The notes beneath the pieces were generated by a model, which made no database searches, had not been told where the DNA came from, and saw only the letters and a program-made list of their open reading frames with translations. A stretch of 64,000 nt of DNA from Echria macrotheca. Lineage: Eukaryota; Ascomycota; Sordariomycetes; Sordariales; Schizotheciaceae. This document shows positions 12,001-22,735 of the stretch, piece by piece; positions within the stretch are counted from its first letter, which is position 1; every line of letters starts with the position of its first letter. The stretch spans positions 434,001 through 498,000 of the forward strand of contig MU839841.1 of the NCBI GenBank assembly GCA_030411725.1, given 5' to 3'. The position numbers and the translations under genes are program-made.

Positions 12001-12908
12001 CAGAATGTGCAGATGAGGCCTGGCGAGTCCTAGACGTGGGAGGGCGGCCCCGCGATTGCCAAGAAGCATCTCCCACGAGTTCGGTATGACGACAAGCCGA
12101 AGAGGCGGCAGCCCGCGCGCCGCGCACCATCAACCTGACTGACAGGTCGTTTCCGCCTCATACGATTGGTCGACGGCCAGCCCTGCAAGGCGACGACGGG
12201 CCCGTGCAGCTTCGAGGCCTCAGTCATGGAAGTCTAGGACCGACGGGTTGGCTCCTGTAGCCTTGAGCGGTCCCTGCCTAGGCCAATGGCTCTCAACATG
12301 GCTGCGCATTTCCTGCGCAGCTGCTTGACACATCGTCGTTTGGCAAGGCTCTCACCATCAAAAACGATGGCTACCCCCCTCCTCTCCTCCACTCTCTTGT
12401 GGGAGTTCTGTTCTGTTCCTTCTTTTCAATTCGCCATCCGTGCATTTAGACTTGTTTTTCTCCAGCCCGTGAGCTCTCGAGAATGGCAAGATTTCGTTGA
12501 TTTTTTTTCGTTTCTTGTTTCCCCTTTGGTTGGCATTTTGTTGCCGGCCGTTGCAACCGCCGCGCGCGCTAGTTTCCGGGCAGGCTACTGAGGCTGTGAA
12601 CCATCCTCCTGCCTCCATATCCTACCTACCCAACCATATCACCCCTTGCTCGCCCATCCCCTTGCTAGCCAACTGAGATCACCTCATGTCTCCCTCTTTT
12701 ACTTCGTCCGATGTTTACTGAGCAGTGAGGGAGCACACTCGACATATATATGCCTGCTACCCCCATCCATCCTTGATCAGGCAGATTTCCTTAAGCCCGC
12801 TGCTGCCTATTCGATATAGAGGCCGCCAACTGGAGGTCACCAACTCTCAGCCTTTCTGCCCCCCGCAACTTACCACGCCACATCCTCCCGTTAACAGCCT
12901 TCTTACTC

Positions 12909-12962
12909 GTGAGTGACGGCTATCATCTTCGCCTCACAGCGTCAATGCTAACAAGGATCTAG
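12909..12962 (+). other. 5' UTR intron of the C2H2 gene
   Basis: GTGAGT donor, GCTAAC branch site and CTAG acceptor over 54 bases, about 90 bases before the start codon. Confidence 0.7.
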
Positions 12963-13054
12963 CAAGCACTACGCCTCGAGACAGTGTCCAGCTCTTCGAG
13001 GGCCAGGACACTTATAACCAGCAGCTCTCAGGAGCTGTTTGCCCACGAGAATCA

Positions 13055-15594
13055 ATGGCATCAACCGGGGCAGAGACCGGTGTTCCCACCGCGACTCCCC
13101 AGATTTGTTCTCACTGCAGGAAATCTTTCCCCCGTCTCTGCGATCTCAACAAGCACGCCAAATCTCATAGCCGACCGTTCAAATGCAGTTTCATTAGCTG
13201 CAAGTACCACCACCATGGCTGGCCAACGGCAAAAGAGCTAGAACGTCACGTCAACGACAAGCACTCCCTTGCGCCGAGGACGTATGCATGCGCGTTCGCA
13301 TCCTGCAGCTACGAATCTAAGCGCGAATCAAACTGCAAACAGCATATGGAAAAGAAGCACGGCTGGGAGTACGTCAGGAGCAAATCAAACGGCAAGAAAC
13401 TTCCAACCCGGGACACTATCACACCCCGAGCCACTGGGCCCATCTCCAAGCCACAGCAGTTTCCATCGAACGCACAGAATCCTCCGCTTGGAGAGACATT
13501 GTCTCCAAGGTCTCCGCTTGTGCACCCATTCGACTCTGATTTCATCCTCTATCCAGACCACGCCGAGCACCCCATTGTCGTGGACCAGACGGACGAGGAA
13601 CTCAACCGTGGCTTTGTCGATCCGGAAGACGAGTCCCAAGTCTTCATCCCGTGGAACTCTCCAGCAACACGTATGCTTAAGAACCAGTCAGTGCTGGACG
13701 ACTTCACGGAAACCTACAACCGCGGGCTCGAGAAGCCGATTGGTCACCCCGACGCATTTATTGACCCGACCCTTCAACATTACGGCAGCGATTCCGTCGC
13801 TGGCTGGCAAAGAATTGGGGGCAACAGACTGTCGGCTATCGACACTCTGGTGAAGACAGAGCCACCAAATATGGGTATGGACAAGTTCTCCTGGAACGGC
13901 GGGAGCGACACTGGCTCGGCACCGGCCGACTCCCCTTCTGATCACAGAAACCCGTCCACCGCTTACAGCTCGCAATTCACTACTCCGCACAGCGGCGCCG
14001 TTGACTTCACAGGCGCGCCAGCGCATCCCGGTCAAATGGGATGGAACCAGCCCGGATCTCGACGAAGAGGCTCGGATGAGCAGGACCAACGGCCCGAGAA
14101 GAAGCTCAAGTCCAGTCCAATAGAGGAATTTACCGACAACAACATGCCCGATATCTTCCGCTTCGCGCATCCCCGTATCTAGTACGAGACACCGAAGCTC
14201 CGCGAAGCCGGGCTGTGCTAACGTCTGCCACCGAGTAGTGATAGAGACCAGAAGGAAAAGTACTCTCCTTGCCATTCTTCGCATCGGGATATTTCTACTC
14301 TCGTGTGAGTCGCCCGGCTTTGGAGTTGAGAACCATGCTAACTACCATAAGGCGCCACCTCGGCCGACCGGCACACCGTCTGACCGTTACGAAGGAGGCC
14401 ATCTCATCCTTTGACATTGAGGACGATGACTATCCACATCCGAGAATTGGCATCTGCAGGCGGTGTTGGAAGCAGTTTCCCCAACGCCAGGTGTTCGAGC
14501 AGCACGCTTCTGGTCCCTGTGATAAGGTTTCCAAGGGGAAAAGGGAGAAGTGGCAAATTCTGCACGACAGTTTCACACCTCTCGTGGCCCCTACCCCCAT
14601 GGAGGTGACTTCGGCTCATCCGGGGCGGTATGAAACAACAGCGCGAGAGGAATCGGTTTCTTCTCCAACATGCCAGCCTAATCTTTTCCCAGCCGACATG
14701 GAAGGGCCGGCTTGGACATCGGCGTTGCCCACTGCGCCTCCATCTGCTGGAGGCTACCTAGGCTCTGGCTCGGCAGCGCCCGCGTCCGTTCTTGGCGAGG
14801 GCCTCGTGCCCGCACATGAGTACGAGAGGCTTCAAAAGGAACGCAACGACCTCGAGAGAAGAAACCGGCAACTGGAGAGGATACTGGCGGAGCAGAGGGT
14901 GGCGCGGCTCAGCAGTGCTGCCCCTCAAGACCTCGGCCACTCCCTGACAACGGGCCGCGGACTAGGCGGCGACTTGCAAATCGCAGACACCAGTGATAGA
15001 ACCAATCTCGTCCTTCACATGGGCTCGCAGCCTGAGGAAGTCGATATCGAAGGCCTGATGAACGAGCCGATGAACGAAGCACAGGACAACCTTGCTCGGC
15101 AGGACTCGGGGTTAAGCTCGAGCTCGAGGTCCACCATCCACCACGTCACCACAAGCCCACCACAACGGTTAGTTGAGTTTGAGGGTGACACGGCCAAGGG
15201 ACACGCAATCGAGACGGCAACACCCAACAGGAAACCGCCCGCATCGATCCCAGACTCGGGGTATTCAAGTACCGGCCATCATAGACATGGCAGCTTCGGG
15301 GATGTCAGCCACATGCCGGGCGCCCCGCACCGACGCGGACACCAGCGCAACACCAGCAGCATTTCCAGTGTGGGCTATGCGGCCGGGAAGCCGCTCGAAG
15401 CGGGAGAGCCCGCAACGATGCTTTCCGGTCCACACATGTCATGGACACCGACATTGCATGAACACACATCGGCTCCTGCCCAGAGCACTGTGCAAGAACA
15501 GCCGCATGATACGTTTCTCCCAGGACAAGGTCCGGCGCCGGAGATGCACGAGTATTTCAGCAGCGATGAGTTTCTCAACATGTTTGATCGATAG
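13055..15594 (+). CDS. C2H2 zinc-finger transcription factor
   Basis: Exons 13055-14181, 14239-14304 and 14352-15594 give 811 residues. Intron 1 (57 nt) has GTACGA, GCTAAC and GTAG; intron 2 (47 nt) has GTGAGT, GCTAAC and AAG. The middle exon encodes a DRDQKEKYSPCH segment that is lost if the introns are ignored. The N-terminus has three C2H2 fingers: residues 18-38 (C-x2-C, H-x4-H spacing class), 44-70 and 79-102 (both C-x4-C, H-x4-H). A second conserved block (about 376-460) contains SSFD, a YPHPR motif and a fourth finger-like CRRCW...H...C element. A charged coiled coil lies at about 553-583 (ERLQKERNDLERRNRQ). The rest is Ser/Pro-rich and probably disordered. Expected to be nuclear and DNA-binding; targets are unknown. 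Confidence 0.9.
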
Positions 15595-16875
15595 ATTTCT
15601 TTTCCTCTCAGCTCGGCATCTTTTGCTTCCCATCTCATTGGTGTGTGTTATATCTAGCCTGTTCTACTCTCTACTCGTCTCTGGATATACTTTGGTGGTC
15701 ATTTGGGCGTACACGTCAGGGTTGGCGGAGGCTTTCCTTGTGGTGGGATATCCGTACTTTGCAGGGTCTTGGTGTTAGAGGAGTTGGTGGTCACATTGGT
15801 ACGCAGTTGGCTTTTATCTTTCTTCTTTTCTTTCCTTGCAGCGGGAGGTAATCCGGCCGAGGTCACCATATAGGGAAGGGCTGGCACCTAGTGTGATTTT
15901 ACGACATGGCCTGGGAGGGGGGCACGAGTGTATGCATTGAAAATGTCTGTATGATGAGTTATGTATATTGTAACTATCGTACAAAGTCTCTCCACTGGGG
16001 TGGGACATATGGGATTAAAAAGGAGGTAGCGAGACTGCGAATTGCATCGCAGCATTGAATGAGACTACCTTCTCTTACTTGTTGAGATTGATTTGCTTGC
16101 TAGTGATGTGAATATCTTGACGAATGGAGATTGTGAGAAAATAAGGTTTAGACGACACGTAGGTACGGGATGACAGGCATGGAACGTTGCCTGCAGTGTG
16201 CGAGCGGGTGTTGTACAAGTACAATACCTGGGTGTTCTGCATGCTGCCTGCCTGGTCTGACCGAGCTTACTGCCTGGGTACGTACTTTTGTATTTCCGGT
16301 CAAGCTTTTCTTCTGCCTGTTGTGTAACAGCCCAATATGGGCTGATCTTTCTTACCTACTGTGAGCAGCGACCTGTCGCCTTGCCTGCCTGGTAAGGCGC
16401 GGAATAGTACCGTCTTGAGGAGTCACCTGCTCACGTTCAGCTCCAATCGCGACGACGTATTGGCATATAGATAGGCTAGTGCCGTATGTATAGACTAGAC
16501 CGAGAGCTAGTTCCTGTACAGGTATCGGCGGCATCCTAGCTATAGATTTGGCAGAAGTTTGAAGTTAACAAAAAAGAAAAAAAAGAAGAAAAAAAAACTT
16601 GGCTCTCCGCGAGTGAGCGCCATTCCCGGCATCGCCTTCTTAGGTTAAAGCTTATGCCGATTTCTAATGATATACAGTCTCCAGGTTTACCGAAACGGGT
16701 AATGTAGGGTAATAGACTTCGCGTTATAAACACTCGGTACATAAATCCAATGCATACAGCCTGCCCTATCTTACCTAACCAAATACACCAAACTCCATGC
16801 GCTATACAAACAAAACATTTACCGCAGAAACACCAGACCCTGACCCCGATACGCCTTAACGAAGCACAATGATAA
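15595..16875. other. convergent intergenic region, 1.3 kb
   Basis: 3' UTRs of the C2H2 gene and the minus-strand DUF5672 gene. T-rich after 15600 and A-rich at about 16565-16600. No gene seen. Confidence 0.6.
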
Positions 16876-18081
16876 TCAAAACCAGGGGGCCAACCCCGGC
16901 GGAAGAACAGGATACTCAACACCATCAATCACCTCGGTCTCTTCCCATGTGCTGTCCCTCTTCCAGACAGCCCCACAGTCGCCGGGAACATACTGGGCAG
17001 CATCCATATCCAGCGTCATCTTGATCTCGGGACAATAATCCCAGATATGCTTGCGCAGACGCGGCGTGCCCCAAAGCCCGTCGGGGAGAATCCGGCCGCT
17101 ACCGCCGGTATGATAGCCCAGCGGCTCGTAGAAGCCCTCGCGCCAGTCATCCAGCCCCTCGACGTACGCTCCCTCTCTCGCCTCTTGTAGTAAATCATCC
17201 GTCCCGTTTTGCGCGTTGCGATGCTTAGCATGATGAAGAATGCGCACGGGCCGTCCAGCCTGCGACTCGCCCGAGAAGCTCATGGACAAGCTCCCGTTGG
17301 CCAGTCTCGCGCCGGGCCGGTGGCCGAGCCTGTCGGTGAGCCAGACGTCCTCGGGCTCGGAGCCGTCGAGGCGGATCTGGTTGCGGAGGATCTCGACGAT
17401 GGCGCTGACGCGGCGCAGCGAGAGCCCGCCGTTGCCGCCGAAGCGGCCGGACGCGTTCCACGGCGCGCCGACCCAGTCGTACTCTAGGTAGTCGTTCAGG
17501 TCGCGGCGGGCGTTGGCGCACAGCATGCTGTCGGTCTGGAAGATGAGGAGCCACTCGGCCGGCGCGAGGAGGGTCTCGTACACCCACAGGTTTGTGAGAA
17601 ACCGGCTGATTTCTTCTTGGGAGCCCGTCGACATGTTGGCCGGGATGTAGGTCAGGTCGAGCTTGCCGGTGGCGACGGCGGCGCGGACGGCCACGGACGC
17701 GTTGATGGCCGCGACGGACTCGACCGAGCCCATGAAGCGGAAGCGCCAGTCGGGCGGGACGACGGAGAGGAAGTGCAGCATCAGCGGGGCGAGGACCGGG
17801 CTCGGCCGGTTCTCGATCAGCAAGGCGAGCTTGGAGGCGTTGAAGGTGGGTTGGAGGGCGTATTCGAGGCGGACGCGCGGGAGGGGGACGCCGGTGGCTG
17901 CGATGGCGGGGATGGCGAGGTAGAGGGTTATGGTTCTGTTTTTTTTTATGTGAGTTTCTTTTTTCTTTCTTGGAATATAAGACGGAACTTACACAAACCA
18001 GAAAATGAGGAATATCCGCACCCGTCGTGGGATTTGCGCCCACAGAGCCGAGGTGGCCTGGTCGAGTTGTTTGAGGTCCAT
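16876..18081 (-). CDS. DUF5672 family type II membrane protein, glycosyltransferase-like
   Basis: Exons read 18081-17993 and 17935-16876 (57-nt intron, GTAAGT to ACAG), giving 382 residues. The short first exon supplies a basic stretch and a membrane segment (about residues 20-45: RIFLIFWFV then TITLYLAIPAIAA), so the catalytic part should face the Golgi or ER lumen. The core shows ALLIENRP, SVVPPDWRFRF, a TDSMLC motif near residue 164-169 (acidic metal/nucleotide-site candidate), DYDWVGAP-type and GGNGGLSLRR motifs, and LWGT...YCPE near the end. This set recurs in the divergent neighbour at 19151-20293. DUF5672 proteins are thought to have a GT-A-like fold; donor and acceptor are unknown. 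Sure of the family resemblance, less sure of enzymatic activity. Confidence 0.85.
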
Positions 18082-19150
18082 GTTGAGGAAGTGAGTGCAC
18101 TGGTCTCCGGAATCTCAACGAGAATCCGTCGACAGATCCGATATGAGCGACACCAAAAGAGTGACACAAGTGGGAACTACAGAGCACCCATTCTACCTTA
18201 CTTCCCGTCAACAACCCCGCATCGTCATCCCTCACGAGAAAAACGTGGCATCATGGAAAGAAGTCAAGAAAGGGGGGGAGCACAACACCATCTGGTCCGT
18301 CCGCCGAACCACGGCCGTGCGGGCTGAAGATGCGATAGTTACCTAGTTAGCTGCAAGCTGAAAGCGGGATAACCCGAGGGGCAAGTGTCATTATTGAATG
18401 AATGCAGGTGCGGGAACCGCTTCGGCAGGCTGACGGCACGGTCCCCGACGCTGCGAGGACCCCTGGATTTGGAGATTACAGCGCTATTTCTGGTATCGTC
18501 AAGAGGTACTTTTGTCAAGCAATGCCTTTTGTAACTGGTTTCATCGTGATGCCTGCGCTCCTATGAATTAACTATCAGCTTCTATCATTCAAAGTCTTGT
18601 TAGGCCAGGAAGGAGCACCCAGACAGTCTCCAATAACTCCACAGTGCTCGGAGAGAGGGTCCTCTCTCTTATCGAGGACCAAGCACGTGTTATTCTCCGG
18701 CAGGCACCACTGCACAACGGTCAAATCCACTGAGTGCAAGAAACCGAGCACGGACGTCTTAACTCGACAGACAATGCAACACTCTAATCATCCTCCCGAA
18801 TCCCAATATTTCGAAATGCCCCTTTCTCGTGCGCCCCGGATAGCTACACTACATACAGGGCTGGCATCCCGGTGCACATCATGGGCCGTTTTGTGAGACC
18901 CCTGCCAATTGACCCCTCGTCGTCGTCGTCACGCCTTTCCCAGACGAGTCAAGGCCGCGACGTGCAATCCTCAAGCAGATGATGGCTGTCGATTCTCAAT
19001 TCTCATCATGGCCAGCTGACACTTGTCTTCATCACTCACTCACTGATTCATTCTCACTTTCGTTTTTGATCTCCTCTCATTCCCACCGGGTCCCTCGTTT
19101 GAATCCACTCCATGTACACTCTCGCTTGAAACCCAGCCTTGATCACGGCC
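18082..19150. other. shared upstream region of the divergent DUF5672 pair
   Basis: About 1.07 kb between the two start codons. It probably holds both promoters. CT-rich near 19020-19100, just before the plus-strand gene. No open frame is credible. Confidence 0.6.
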
Positions 19151-20293
19151 ATGGCGATCCCGGTTGCCCTCCCACGAGGCAAGATTCTCGTCATTCTGTC
19201 TCTTGCCCTCACCTGGTGGTTCGCTTCCCTCATTCCTCGTTACCAACCGGCCATCCACCAACACTTCAAGGCCCGCCTCGATGAAGCCCGCCAGAGACTG
19301 CCCACCATCAAGGTCGACTGGCGACCCCCTCAAAGCCCCCGCGATGCCTTCAACGCCTCCAAAGTCGCCCTCCTGATCGAGCCACGGCCGCTGCCGCATC
19401 TGGTCCCGCAGATCCTGCACATGATTTCGGTGGTCCCTCCGGACTGGCGCTTTCTCTTCATCGGCTCCGAGCAGAGCATCGTAAGCGTAGGGAGGACATC
19501 TTCGATCAAGTATCAGCAGGTCATCGGCAAGCTCGACTTGATGGTCCTCCCTGACCCTTGGAATATCACCAGCAAGGAGTACGTCGACCGGACCCTGACC
19601 GACCCGCGCTTCTACGACGAGTTCCTCCCCGACGTCGAGTGGCTGTTGAAATATGAGTCGGACAGCATCCTCTGCGCCAATTCCCAGTCCAGCCTCGACG
19701 AGTGGCTCGACCTGGACTGGGTCGGGGCGCCGAGGTCGTTTGCTGACTCGAGTTCGGGGGGCGGCGGACTTACCTTGCGCCGTGTGTCCATCATCCGCCA
19801 GGTCCTTAGCTTTCAGGCCCGGTACAACGACACGGAAGCCGAAGATGAGTGGTTCGGCAAGCGGGTTCCCCTGATACCTGGTGCCAAGATTTCAACAGCT
19901 CGGGACAGAGTGCTTACGGTGGAGAATGTGTACGTCGCCGACGCCATGGGCTACCATATCCCCAACGGCGGAGAGCATCTCGCCCACCCGGTGTGGGGAG
20001 TACGCGACCAGCGAAAGGCCATCTTCGGTTACTGTCCGGAGGTGACCATGCTCATGGAGATGAAGCTTGAGAGGGAGCGATGCTACGACGATCCCGACAG
20101 CAGCCAGGTCTGGCAGCCGTTCGACGAGCGTAGGAAGATGTACTTCGACAGGCTGAAACAAAAGCAAGAAGAGGACAAGAAGAAGGCCGAGTCGTCGCTG
20201 GGGCCAGGAGCAACGGAAGAGGTGAAGGTGCCCTTGGAGATAACCAACTGGTCATTAAGTGGCTCCAAGAGGGCCGCTTCTTCTTCGCCTTGA
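19151..20293 (+). CDS. DUF5672 family type II membrane protein, paralogue of the divergent neighbour
   Basis: A single exon of 380 residues. The first true ATG is 19151; an in-frame TTG lies four codons upstream. An N-terminal signal anchor (about residues 11-28, ILVILSLALTWWFASLI) precedes a lumenal domain. Shared with the minus-strand neighbour: FNASK.ALLIE (about 68-77), SVVPPDWRF (93-101), an ESDSILC motif (169-175), DLDWVGAP (187-194), GGGLTLRR, and WGVRDQRK.I..YCPE. The C-terminus adds a lysine/glutamate-rich helix (about 330-360). The gene lacks the intron of its neighbour. Inferred role is glycan transfer in the secretory pathway; not established. Head-to-head placement suggests an inverted duplication or shared control. 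Confidence 0.85.
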   Translation: MAIPVALPRGKILVILSLALTWWFASLIPRYQPAIHQHFKARLDEARQRLPTIKVDWRPPQSPRDAFNASKVALLIEPRPLPHLVPQILHMISVVPPDWRFLFIGSEQSIVSVGRTSSIKYQQVIGKLDLMVLPDPWNITSKEYVDRTLTDPRFYDEFLPDVEWLLKYESDSILCANSQSSLDEWLDLDWVGAPRSFADSSSGGGGLTLRRVSIIRQVLSFQARYNDTEAEDEWFGKRVPLIPGAKISTARDRVLTVENVYVADAMGYHIPNGGEHLAHPVWGVRDQRKAIFGYCPEVTMLMEMKLERERCYDDPDSSQVWQPFDERRKMYFDRLKQKQEEDKKKAESSLGPGATEEVKVPLEITNWSLSGSKRAASSSP

Positions 20294-22735
20294 AACCTCT
20301 TGGCGCGGAAAAGCGGCCATCAAGGTCCCAGATGAAGTCGTCATCGCAATCCAACAAGACGGCAACGTGACGGATGTCGGCACGGATTGAACCGCTCCGA
20401 GACGGGGCGCCGGCCGACGGAATCCCAGTTTCCCCAGCCGCCGGAGACACAGTACGCTGGTCGGCAGTCAGGCCCCTTTCGAGATGTGCAGACGCGGCGT
20501 CGGCCCTGGAGAGTGACGGCAGCAAAATTGGGTGCAGATCCACGTGCTCTGCATGACACGTTACTACAGCCGAGATGTTTACCCCAAGTCATCCCCCGCC
20601 GCGCGACGCATTCGAATGAGAGAGCGAGCAGGGCGGCGGTGACGACAGCAGCTGCCGGATGGGTGCCGGGCACCGCTTCTGGTTGCAATGGCAGAGGGAT
20701 GGTTGCAGTTGATGAGCGACAGTTTGTTCTTCTGTGACAGTCAGCTGATGGGTGGTCGACTTCAATCTCGCAAGTGGCAAGCGGTGGTTGCTGCCCCGGT
20801 TTCCCATGTCCCGAACAATCGGACAGCACGAGGGACGGCGCGGAGCAGGCGGACTGGGTTGATTTACAGTTGGTTGCCAAGCCCGAGACTCGCCATCTTG
20901 GCGCGCTCTTGCCTGTGCTTGTTCCGTCTTGTCTCGCGGCCAGAACATCTTGTTGTGCAGAGCTTCTGGCCCAGGTCGGAGAATTGAAGCGACGTCACAG
21001 CGCTGCAACATCACGCCCCTGGTCCCTCCCGACGACCTTCTCGAAGGTCGCCTCCAATGCAGGCCAGCACTCCAGTTGCTGCCCCATTCCCGCCGCGATA
21101 TTGCGGGTTGCGTGGACTCACTCTCGTTGGCCGTATTCGCTTCTTCAATTTACCATGAGGCGGATGCACCCCAGATCACAGTCTTGCAAAAGCCGCGGTT
21201 GATCGCTCCGTAGCTCCACGGTAACATCTGGGGTCCCTCTCTCTCGATCGACTTCAGCCGGAATGCAAAAGATGGTCGATATTTGGGAGCCCATTTTGCC
21301 GCGTCAGCAATGTTGGGGAAGAAGTGACAGACGACCCAAGCCCTGGAAGGCCCAGCTACCACCAGATCTGCCGGCAAGCGAAACATCAACCCTGCGGCTG
21401 ATCATGATCCTCGCCGCATCTGGCTCTGGCACACCACCCTCTTCTCTGTTCCCCCCCTTTCTCCAAAGGCCAGGTCTCATTTGCTACCCCACACTTTCGC
21501 TGAGGCCACACACAGACCTAAACACTTTGAGGACAGGTGAAAGACACGGTGTGTGGTTGTGGCGACGGCATATGGGAACGAGATGCTCCTTTTTCGGTAC
21601 TTATTGTCGACGGATGACACAGAATGTAATAATAAAAAGAGAGGGGAGAGAGACCGACGTTGTACCTACCTACCTGTTTGGTCACACTCAGTCTGATCAC
21701 TGGCTGGCGTCAATGCCGGTACCGAGCTTTAGCAGTTTAGGACTCGTCCCCATTGTGCCGCTTAGCTTTCCGGGCCCCAAACCAAGGTTTCGTTCGTTAG
21801 GGGGGATGATGCTAAGCGGAACGTGGTTGGAAAAAAAAAGGAACGTCAAATGTTTCCTTGGCCCTTCTCCATGGATCTCTCTTGGATATTGAGCTTGCGT
21901 TACCGCCAATCTATATTCGAACCCACTTTTGTTTTTCTTTGCCTACAAGGCGCCGGTCCCTTTCCTCTTTCTTATTCCCGAAAGGCTGATGGCGGTAAAT
22001 GCTAGATGCTAATGCCGATCTTTTACGTTTTCCTTGTTCACTGACTATGGGAATGTGTCGCAAAGTTTTCGCAAGGCGCGGATCGGGATCGGGACAGGAT
22101 CTTGGGTCCGGGAATAGCTTCTCTCTCCCGTGGTGGTGGGCGTCGTTTTTCTGTGTAGTTCCCGTGTGTTTTTTTTTTTGTTCCTGAATGCGTACCTCAT
22201 AATGCTTCTGAGCTGGTGTACGGGGGCCACGTCCGAGGATGCACGGTAATATGGAAGTCTCGTCGAATGCTGGGGGGGAACCGCTTCCCGTGCGGTGACT
22301 ACGCCATTACCTTCCGGCAAGGTGGGATCCTTTCATTTATATTTCCCTAACCGTACCCTTTCGATTTTTTTTAGCTTCGATTTTTTTTTTCTGTGTCTGT
22401 CTGTCTGCGTGTTCTGTAACCATACCGCGTGTACCTCTTACCAAACTCGGTTCGGTTTGCCAGGGCCGATGTCTGTGTTAAGAACCGTCGTGGTTCCTCG
22501 TTTATGAGGACGCGGGAGTTTCCATCCACACATATCTTTATTCACCAGTCTTTACCCCCCTCTCCCGGGTCCTCCTCCCCTCCTTAGCCGTTGGGAGCCG
22601 TGTCTTTCTTTTTTTTTCGTTGTGTGTTTGTCTTGGCATCCACACATATATTCCTGCTACGGCCCTTTCCCCCCCGTCCGTTCGCTATATAATATATACC
22701 GAAGACTTTTTTGGTCTGTCGTCGTCGTCGTCGTC
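20294..22735. other. 2.4 kb intergenic and leader region before chitin deacetylase
   Basis: No credible gene. From about 22330 to 22735 the plus strand is pyrimidine-rich with several T runs, a (GTC) run at 22717-22735 and a TATATAATATATA box at about 22685-22698, only about 40 bases before the ATG. Confidence 0.6.
22685..22699 (+). promoter_or_regulatory. TATA-like sequence before chitin deacetylase
   Basis: CTATATAATATATACC lies about 40 bases upstream of the start codon. It is either a TATA box with a short leader or a chance AT-rich stretch within the leader. Confidence 0.4.

Larger units (their letters stand above)
8975..13054. other. 4 kb gene-free region upstream of the C2H2 regulator
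   Basis: Separates two divergent genes. Open frames such as 9076-9684 have no signal peptide, domain or biased composition. The last 300 bases are the leader of the C2H2 gene and include a leader intron. Long upstream regions are common for fungal transcription-factor genes. Confidence 0.6.

Noticed and set aside
17225..18235. A 336-codon minus-strand frame overlapping a DUF5672 gene
   Set aside because: A GC-driven Arg/Pro-rich shadow of the real frame, which has strong family motifs and proper splice sites.
22622..22735. An upstream in-frame ATG for chitin deacetylase
   Set aside because: It would put 38 residues before a clear signal peptide, and the likely TATA box lies between it and the chosen start.
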